Source of the DNA: an uncultured Lachnospiraceae bacterium
Lineage (GTDB): Bacteria; Bacillota; Clostridia; Lachnospirales; Lachnospiraceae
Direction: 5' to 3'
Assembly (NCBI GenBank): GCA_934394615.1
Contig: CAKRRJ010000074.1
Location: 1-10,237, forward strand
Length of the DNA stretch: 10,237 bases
Below, in pieces: positions 5,134 to 10,237 of the stretch. Under the pieces are notes generated by a model. That model did no database searches. It was not told where the DNA came from and saw nothing but the letters and a program-made list of their open reading frames with translations. The position numbers and the translations under genes were made by a program. The first letter of the stretch is position 1; each line of letters opens with the position of its first letter.

Positions 5134-7011
5134 ATGCGATTCAATATGGAAGAAGAACTGAAAAAACTCCCATCCCAGCCTGGCGTTTACATTATGCACG
5201 ATGACAAAGATGAGATCATCTATGTGGGAAAGGCCATCAGCTTAAAGAACCGTGTGCGCCAGTATTTCCAGAGCAGCCGCGGCAAAACGACTAAGATCCA
5301 GCAGATGGTTTCCCGCATTGCCCGGTTTGAGTATATCGTTACGGACTCGGAGCTGGAGGCCCTGGTGCTGGAGTGCAACCTCATTAAAGAACATCAGCCG
5401 CGCTACAATACCATGCTGAAGGATGACAAAGCCTATCCGTACATCCGGGTCACAGTGGGAGAGGATTTTCCGCGCGTGCAGTTCGCGCGCACCATGAAAA
5501 AGGACAAGAGCCGCTACTTCGGCCCGTACACGAGCGCGGGGGCGGTGAAAGACACGATTGACCTGATCCACAAGCTCTATAAGGTGCGGAACTGCAACCG
5601 GTTCTTGCCGCGGGATATCGGGAAAGACCGTCCCTGCTTAAATTATCACATTAAACAGTGTGACGCGCCGTGCCAGGGTTATATCAGCAAAGAAGAGTAC
5701 GCGGAGCACATCCGCCAGGTGCTGGAATTTCTGAACGGCCACTATGACAATCTCTTAAAACGCCTGGAAAACCAGATGATGGAGGCCGCCGAAAAGATGG
5801 AATACGAGAAGGCGGCGGAGTACCGCGATCTGCTTGCGAGTGTGAAGAAGGTGGCACAGAAGCAGAAGATCACGAGCAGCAATATGGAAGACCGCGACAT
5901 CATCGCCATGGCAAAGAACGATACGGACGCGGTGGTGCAGGTATTCTTTGTGCGGGAAGGAAAGCTCATCGGACGCGATCATTTCGGCATCCGCATCGGC
6001 GCGGAAAAAGACAGCAGCCAGATCCTCACGAGTTTTGTGAAGCAGTTTTACGCGGGCACGCCGTTCTTGCCAAAGGAGCTATGGGTCCAGCAGGAGATGG
6101 AGGACGCTGAGGTCATTGAGCAGTGGCTCAGTGCCAGAAAAGGCCAGAAGGTCCGTATTGTCGTGCCGAAAAAGGGCGAGAAGGAGCGTCTGGTGGAGCT
6201 GGCGCAGAAGAACGCGTCCATGGTCCTCCGGCAGGATTTTGAGCGCAACCAGAGAGAGGAACTGCGCACCATCGGCGCTATGAACCAGGTGGCATCCTGG
6301 CTTGGACTCACTGGCGTGCGCCGCATGGAGGCGTTCGATATCTCCAATATTTCCGGTTATGAGTCGGTGGGCTCCATGGTTGTTTTTGAGGATGGAAAGC
6401 CAAAACGCAGCGATTACCGGAAATTCCGCATTAAGACCGTCATCGGGCCAAATGATTACGCGTCTATGCGCGAGGTGCTGACGCGGCGGTTTTCCCATGG
6501 ACTGGAGGAACGGTCCCAGTTAAAGGAACAGGGGATGGAACAGCAGTTTGGCCGTTTCACCCGGTTCCCGGACCTTCTGATGATGGATGGCGGGCGCGGT
6601 CAGGTGAACATCGCGGAGGAAGTGCTTGCGGAGCTTGGACTTTCCATTCCGGTCTGCGGCATGGTAAAGGATGACAATCACCGGACGCGCGGTCTGTATT
6701 ACCAGAACGTCGAAATTCCCATCGACCGGCATTCGGAAGGCTTTCAGCTTATTACCAGAATCCAAGACGAGGCGCACCGGTTTGCCATTGAGTACCACCG
6801 GAGCCTGCGCAGCAAGGATCAGGTGCGCTCGGTATTAGACGATATCCCGGGCATTGGAGAGACCAGAAGAAAAGCGCTGATGCGGCATTTTAAGTCCATC
6901 GAGGCGGTGCAGGCGGCAGATGAGGAAGAGCTCGCCGGCGTGCCGGGCATGAACCGTGCCGCGGCGGAGAGTGTGTATCGTTTTTTCCGGAAATCTCCAG
7001 ACAACCCATAA
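5134..7011 (+). CDS. uvrC: UvrABC system protein C (excinuclease subunit)
   Basis: UvrC is the nuclease of bacterial nucleotide excision repair; with UvrA and UvrB it cuts on both sides of a DNA lesion. At 625 residues it is full length. In order: the GIY-YIG 3'-incision domain, with GVY (17-19) and YVG (30-32); four Cys (154, 168, 176, 180) spaced like the [4Fe-4S] ligands reported for UvrC; the UVR motif that binds UvrB (about 206-240); the RNase H-like 5'-incision domain with DISNISG (Asp402), MDGGRGQVN (Asp485) and HRFAIEYHR (His548); and tandem helix-hairpin-helix motifs (about 567-620, PGIG and PGMN). The start at 5134 is supported by GGAGG at 5124-5128; an internal Met five codons in is too far from it. 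It may be read from the upstream genes through the 5051-5113 hairpin. I see no clear LexA box. Confidence 0.97.
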   Translation: MRFNMEEELKKLPSQPGVYIMHDDKDEIIYVGKAISLKNRVRQYFQSSRGKTTKIQQMVSRIARFEYIVTDSELEALVLECNLIKEHQPRYNTMLKDDKAYPYIRVTVGEDFPRVQFARTMKKDKSRYFGPYTSAGAVKDTIDLIHKLYKVRNCNRFLPRDIGKDRPCLNYHIKQCDAPCQGYISKEEYAEHIRQVLEFLNGHYDNLLKRLENQMMEAAEKMEYEKAAEYRDLLASVKKVAQKQKITSSNMEDRDIIAMAKNDTDAVVQVFFVREGKLIGRDHFGIRIGAEKDSSQILTSFVKQFYAGTPFLPKELWVQQEMEDAEVIEQWLSARKGQKVRIVVPKKGEKERLVELAQKNASMVLRQDFERNQREELRTIGAMNQVASWLGLTGVRRMEAFDISNISGYESVGSMVVFEDGKPKRSDYRKFRIKTVIGPNDYASMREVLTRRFSHGLEERSQLKEQGMEQQFGRFTRFPDLLMMDGGRGQVNIAEEVLAELGLSIPVCGMVKDDNHRTRGLYYQNVEIPIDRHSEGFQLITRIQDEAHRFAIEYHRSLRSKDQVRSVLDDIPGIGETRRKALMRHFKSIEAVQAADEEELAGVPGMNRAAAESVYRFFRKSPDNP

Positions 7012-7024
7012 CCTGCCAACGCGG

Positions 7025-7053
7025 ATGACAACCCTCACAATTTATGGTATGAT
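7025..7053 (+). promoter_or_regulatory. Promoter for hprK and the downstream genes
   Basis: ATGACA (7025-7030) and TATGAT (7048-7053) each match five of six consensus bases with the ideal 17-base spacing, and TGG before the -10 hexamer gives an extended -10. It begins 14 bases after the uvrC stop and about 75 bases before the hprK start. This suggests hprK-murB-rapZ-whiA has its own start point. I saw no cre-like operator around it. Confidence 0.7.
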
Positions 7054-7112
7054 AAATATATTCTGAAAACAGAAACAGCCACATTCTTTTTCACGGCTGA
7101 ATGAACAAGATA

Positions 7113-7118
7113 AAGGAG
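7113..7118 (+). promoter_or_regulatory. Ribosome binding site fixing the hprK start
   Basis: AAGGAG lies 9 bases before the ATG at 7128. It falls inside the longer open frame that begins at 7101, which has no good site of its own, so the shorter start is preferred. Confidence 0.85.
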
Positions 7119-7127
7119 CGGGGCAAT

Positions 7128-8051
7128 ATGTACGGTGTAACGATTACAGAACTGATCAAAAAGATGAAATTGAAAAATGTACTTCCGGAAATTGACACAG
7201 ACAAGGTGGTGTTAAGCCACCCGGACGTAAATCGTCCGGCGCTGCAGCTTACCGGTTTCTTCGACCATTTTGACCGCGAGCGTGTCCAGATCATCGGATA
7301 TGTGGAGCAGGCGTACATTAAGACCCTGCCGCGGGAGGTGCGCGTGGAGCGTTACGACAAGCTTCTTTCCAGCGAAATTCCGTGTGTAGTATACAGCCGC
7401 GGACAGGAACCGGATGAGGACATGCAGGATCTTTGCATGCACTATCAGGTTCCGCTTATGGTATCCGACAAGAGCACATCCGATCTTATGGCAGAAGTCA
7501 TCCGCTGGTTAAAGGTAAAACTGGCTCCGTGCATCAGCATCCATGGCGTGCTGGTGGATGTATTTGGTGAGGGTGTTCTGATCATGGGCGAGAGCGGCAT
7601 CGGCAAAAGCGAGGCTGCTCTGGAACTGATCAAGCGCGGACACCGACTGGTATCCGACGATGTAGTAGAGATCCGCAAAGTCAGTGACGCAACTCTGGTC
7701 GGAAGCGCGCCGGATATTACCAAGCACTTCATTGAGCTGCGTGGTATCGGCATCATTGATGTAAAATCCCTGTATGGTGTTGAGAGCGTAAAAGACACCC
7801 AGAACATCGACATGGTTATTAAACTGGAAGACTGGGACAAAGACAAAGAGTACGACCGTCTGGGCCTTGAGGACCGCTACACAGAGTTCCTTGGCAACCA
7901 GGTAGTCTGCCACAACATACCGATCCGTCCAGGCAGAAACCTGGCGATCATCGTAGAGTCCGCTGCAGTCAACTACCGTCAGAAGAAGATGGGCTACAAC
8001 GCGGCTCAGGAACTTTACAACCGTGTTCAGGCAAACCTGGGCAATAAATAA
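7128..8051 (+). CDS. hprK: HPr kinase/phosphorylase
   Basis: This 307-residue bifunctional enzyme phosphorylates HPr on Ser46 and reverses the reaction, linking glycolytic state to CcpA-type catabolite control and PTS sugar uptake in Firmicutes. The N-terminal domain (about 1-125) has the family fold start VTITELIKKMKL and a VSDKSTSDL segment. The catalytic domain has SIHGVLVDV with His139, the P-loop GESGIGKS (154-161), HRLVSDDVVEI just after it, and the family signature around IELRGIGIIDVKSLYG. The C-terminal end NIPIRPGRNLAIIVE followed by AAVNYRQKKMGYNAA is also typical. The ATG at 7128 has an optimal AAGGAG and gives the usual length. Neither HPr nor CcpA is encoded in the window. murB follows after 52 bases. 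Confidence 0.97.
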   Translation: MYGVTITELIKKMKLKNVLPEIDTDKVVLSHPDVNRPALQLTGFFDHFDRERVQIIGYVEQAYIKTLPREVRVERYDKLLSSEIPCVVYSRGQEPDEDMQDLCMHYQVPLMVSDKSTSDLMAEVIRWLKVKLAPCISIHGVLVDVFGEGVLIMGESGIGKSEAALELIKRGHRLVSDDVVEIRKVSDATLVGSAPDITKHFIELRGIGIIDVKSLYGVESVKDTQNIDMVIKLEDWDKDKEYDRLGLEDRYTEFLGNQVVCHNIPIRPGRNLAIIVESAAVNYRQKKMGYNAAQELYNRVQANLGNK

Positions 8052-8103
8052 GGCGCAGGGCCGGAAAACAGGAAAATAAAAAAACAGAGGCAGAACAGAA
8101 AAC

Positions 8104-9012
8104 ATGAAACAGGCAACAGAGAGACTGAAACAGGCGGTAAAGGCAGGCGTATTCCTGACCGATGAACCTATGAGCCGCCATACAACCTTCCGGACAGGAG
8201 GACCGGCGGATGTTTATATAGAACCGGCCTCCGCGGCGGAATTGAAAGAAGTTCTTGCGATCTGCAAAGAGGAGGATCTGCCGTTTTCCATCACGGGAAA
8301 CGGCAGCAACCTGCTGGTGGGAGACAAAGGCTTTCGCGGCGTGCTGATCTCATTCGGAAAGCCGCTTGGCCAGATCACGGTAGAAGAGCACTGTGTCCGC
8401 GCGGGGGCAGGAGCGCTGCTTTCCGCAGTGGCGCGCCAGGCGCTCGCGGCATCCCTCACCGGTTTTGAATTTGCGGCAGGCATTCCGGGAACCATAGGCG
8501 GTGCGGTCGTTATGAATGCGGGCGCATATGGCGGGGAACTCTGCCAGGTCTTAAAAGAGGCAAGTGTTCTCACACCGGAGGGCGAGGTCATCACACTTTC
8601 TGCAGAGCAGCTGGAGCTTGGATACCGCACGAGCTGTGTCCAGAAAAAAGGCTATATTGTCCTGGAAGCCGTGCTGGAACTGAAACCGGGGAACCCGGAG
8701 GAAATCCGCGGTGTGATGGATGACCTGGCGGCAAAGCGCCGGGAGAAGCAGCCGCTGGAATACCCGAGCGCGGGCAGTACATTCAAACGCCCGGAGGGAC
8801 ACTTTGCGGGAAAACTGATCCAGGATGCCGGCCTTCGCGGATTTCAGGTGGGCGGTGCCCAGGTGTCAGAAAAGCACTGTGGTTTTGTCATCAACCGGGA
8901 CCACGCCACTTCGGCAGACATTCTTTCTCTGTGCAGTCAGGTGCAGCAGAAGGTGAAAGAGCAGTTCGGCGTGGAACTGGAACTGGAAGTGAAGCTTCTG
9001 GGAGAATTCTAA
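8104..9012 (+). CDS. murB: UDP-N-acetylenolpyruvoylglucosamine reductase MurB
   Basis: MurB is the cytoplasmic FAD enzyme that uses NADPH to reduce UDP-GlcNAc-enolpyruvate to UDP-MurNAc, the second committed step of peptidoglycan precursor synthesis. The 302-residue product shows HTTFRTGGPAD near the start, GNGSNLLV (65-72) and GIPGTIGGAV (126-135) of the FAD-binding domain, YR at 174-175, the catalytic Ser225 in AGSTFKRP, and the probable catalytic Glu295 in LEVKLLG at the end. The lack of the extra C-terminal domain of E. coli MurB fits the shorter type II form. The start at 8104 gives the usual distance to HTTF, but its ribosome binding site is weak: the best match is AGAGG at 8086-8090, 13 bases away. 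This may mean lower translation than its neighbours. Confidence 0.96.
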   Translation: MKQATERLKQAVKAGVFLTDEPMSRHTTFRTGGPADVYIEPASAAELKEVLAICKEEDLPFSITGNGSNLLVGDKGFRGVLISFGKPLGQITVEEHCVRAGAGALLSAVARQALAASLTGFEFAAGIPGTIGGAVVMNAGAYGGELCQVLKEASVLTPEGEVITLSAEQLELGYRTSCVQKKGYIVLEAVLELKPGNPEEIRGVMDDLAAKRREKQPLEYPSAGSTFKRPEGHFAGKLIQDAGLRGFQVGGAQVSEKHCGFVINRDHATSADILSLCSQVQQKVKEQFGVELELEVKLLGEF

Positions 9013-9021
9013 GGAAGGGGC

Positions 9022-9095
9022 CGGCGACGCGGGCAGCATGCTCCGGATCATAATGGGTGAATGGGAGCGGCGACGCGTAGCCGGATAATAAGGGG
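9022..9095 (+). repeat. Imperfect tandem direct repeat in the murB-rapZ gap
   Basis: CGGCGACGCG occurs at 9022-9031 and again at 9068-9077. Each is followed by a related 15-mer, CCGGATCATAATGGG (9043-9057) and CCGGATAATAAGGGG (9081-9095), 13 of 15 identical. The distance between the two parts is 11 bases in the first copy and 3 in the second. The second copy runs into the rapZ ribosome binding site. This looks like a local duplication that has since diverged. Confidence 0.7.
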
Positions 9096-9103
9096 GAGAA
9101 CAG

Positions 9104-9961
9104 ATGAGACTGGTGATCGTGACGGGAATGTCGGGAGCCGGAAAAACTTCGGCTTTAAAAATGCTGGAGGATCTTGGATTTTACTGCGTGGATAATCTGC
9201 CGATCCCCTTGATGGAATCGTTTGTGGAACTGGTGATGCAGAAACCGGCGGCCCATGATCTTGTGGCGCTCGGAATCGATATCCGAAGCGGTGAGGAGCT
9301 TCCTCAGCTGGAGCAGGTCCTGGAAAACTGGAAGCAGCAGCTTGTTCCGTACGAGATCCTGTTTTTGGACAGCAGCGACGCGACTTTAGTGAAGCGCTAT
9401 AAAGAAACAAGGCGTTCCCATCCGCTTGCGGGAAAGGGGCGTGTGGACAGCGGTATCCGGCTGGAGCGGGAAAAGCTCGGCTTTATCAAGCGTCAGGCCG
9501 ACGTGATCCTGGACACCAGCAGTCTGCTGACGCGCGAGCTGCGCAAGGAGCTGGAGAAAATCTTTGTACAGGACCGCCGTTATCAGAATCTGTTCATCAC
9601 GGTGCTTTCCTTTGGCTTTAAGTACGGCATCCCGAATGACGCGGATCTGGTGTTTGATGTGCGCTTTCTTCCGAACCCTTACTATGTGGAGGCACTGCGC
9701 AGCCACACGGGACAGGAGGCGGAGGTGCAGGCTTATGTGCGCCAGGGCGGCACAGCCGATAAGTTTCTTGGCATGTTATATGAGATGCTGGATTTCCTGA
9801 TTCCAAACTATGTGCAGGAGGGAAAGAACCAGCTGGTCATTGCCATTGGCTGTACGGGCGGCAAACACCGCTCTGTGACTGTGGCGAACGCGCTGTATCA
9901 GCACCTGAGCGGCTTTGAGGAGTACGGATTAAAGATTGAGCACCGGGACATCGGGCAATAG
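9104..9961 (+). CDS. rapZ: RapZ (YvcJ) family nucleotide-binding protein
   Basis: The 285-residue product is a full-length RapZ/YvcJ protein. The N-terminal P-loop domain begins almost at once with GMSGAGKTS (8-16), then LGFYCVDNLP and DIRS (59-62). The C-terminal domain has SFGFKYG (169-175), a DVRFLPNPYYVEALR segment and GCTGGKHRS (249-257), with EHRDIGQ at the end. In E. coli RapZ is an RNase E adaptor that targets the small RNA GlmZ to control glucosamine-6-phosphate synthesis. In Bacillus YvcJ binds and hydrolyses nucleotides and its role is less clear, so an RNA-adaptor role should not be assumed here. The start is supported by GGGGGAG (9092-9098) 5 bases upstream. Its place between murB and whiA fits the common cluster, but yvcK, usually found after rapZ, is missing. 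Confidence 0.96.
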   Translation: MRLVIVTGMSGAGKTSALKMLEDLGFYCVDNLPIPLMESFVELVMQKPAAHDLVALGIDIRSGEELPQLEQVLENWKQQLVPYEILFLDSSDATLVKRYKETRRSHPLAGKGRVDSGIRLEREKLGFIKRQADVILDTSSLLTRELRKELEKIFVQDRRYQNLFITVLSFGFKYGIPNDADLVFDVRFLPNPYYVEALRSHTGQEAEVQAYVRQGGTADKFLGMLYEMLDFLIPNYVQEGKNQLVIAIGCTGGKHRSVTVANALYQHLSGFEEYGLKIEHRDIGQ

Positions 9962-10022
9962 CAGGACAGAGTGGATTTCTGCTGCGGGATGTTCAGGCAG
10001 AAGCCAGAAGACAGGAGGAAAC

Positions 10023-10237
10023 ATGTCATTTTCTTCTAAGGTAAAAGAGGAACTTTCCAGGCAGCTGTCCCCGGCAAGGCATTGCCAGATCGCGGAGATC
10101 GCGGCAATCCTGAGCCTGTGCGGGCGCATTCAGATTTCGGAGAATAATCGTTACCGGGTAAAGATCCACACGGAAAATGAGGCAGTTGCAAGAAAGTACT
10201 TTACATTATTGAAAAAAACATTTAATATAAGAATTGA
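10023..10237 (+). CDS. whiA: WhiA DNA-binding protein, N-terminal 71 codons (3' part outside window)
   Basis: The frame from 10023 opens with MSFSSKVKEELSR, the typical WhiA start, continues through IAEIAAILSLCGRI, and stays open to the window edge. WhiA combines a degenerate LAGLIDADG homing-endonuclease-like N-terminal domain with a C-terminal helix-turn-helix. It influences cell division and chromosome segregation in Firmicutes and sporulation-septation genes in Streptomyces. Only the beginning of the first domain is visible. AGGAGG (10013-10018) lies 4 bases before the ATG, strong but rather close. It follows rapZ by 61 bases on the same strand, in the usual rapZ-whiA neighbourhood. Confidence 0.93.
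   Translation, partial: MSFSSKVKEELSRQLSPARHCQIAEIAAILSLCGRIQISENNRYRVKIHTENEAVARKYFTLLKKTFNIRI

Noticed and set aside
7101..7127. Earlier ATG for hprK giving nine more residues.
   Set aside because: The strong AAGGAG at 7113-7118 lies inside that extension and is well placed for the ATG at 7128, which also gives the usual protein start.
7509..8105. A 198-codon minus-strand open frame opposite hprK and the murB start.
   Set aside because: Antisense shadow of hprK with no recognisable domain or ribosome binding site.

Overview
The window looks like an ordinary chromosomal segment of a Firmicute of class Clostridia, most likely family Lachnospiraceae. Supporting signs are the gene content (a TruB-RibF pair, a DUF1846 protein, a DUF4015 lipoprotein next to a DUF1653 protein, UvrC, then HprK-MurB-RapZ-WhiA), strong purine-rich ribosome binding sites, and the style of the proteins. 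Family-level placement is inference. I see no phage, transposon, CRISPR array, tRNA or rRNA.

Layout: (1) 1-1110 carries the last codons of truB and a complete ribF, ending in two stem-loops, the second a bidirectional terminator. (2) 1126-2604, minus strand, is a complete DUF1846 gene converging on ribF. (3) 2605-2865 is a divergent control region with a promoter facing each way. The rightward promoter is followed by about 160 bases of leader holding three strong consecutive hairpins with a possible alternative fold. This is the least explained sequence here. (4) 2866-5047 holds a lipoprotein with a DUF4015 glycoside-hydrolase-like domain, then a DUF1653 protein one base downstream. (5) A 19-bp-stem hairpin at 5051-5113 separates these from uvrC (5134-7011). 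(6) A near-consensus promoter at 7025-7053 starts hprK (7128), followed on the same strand by murB, rapZ and the first 71 codons of whiA, where the window ends.

The genes are mostly housekeeping: flavin cofactor synthesis (RibF makes FMN and FAD; MurB needs FAD), excision repair (UvrC), peptidoglycan precursor synthesis (MurB), and carbon and division control (HprK, RapZ, WhiA). The usual rapZ-yvcK-whiA order lacks yvcK here. I found no convincing new multi-gene system. The best leads are the structured leader at 2718-2833, the hairpin before uvrC, the imperfect direct repeat before rapZ, and the poorly understood DUF4015/DUF1653 pair.
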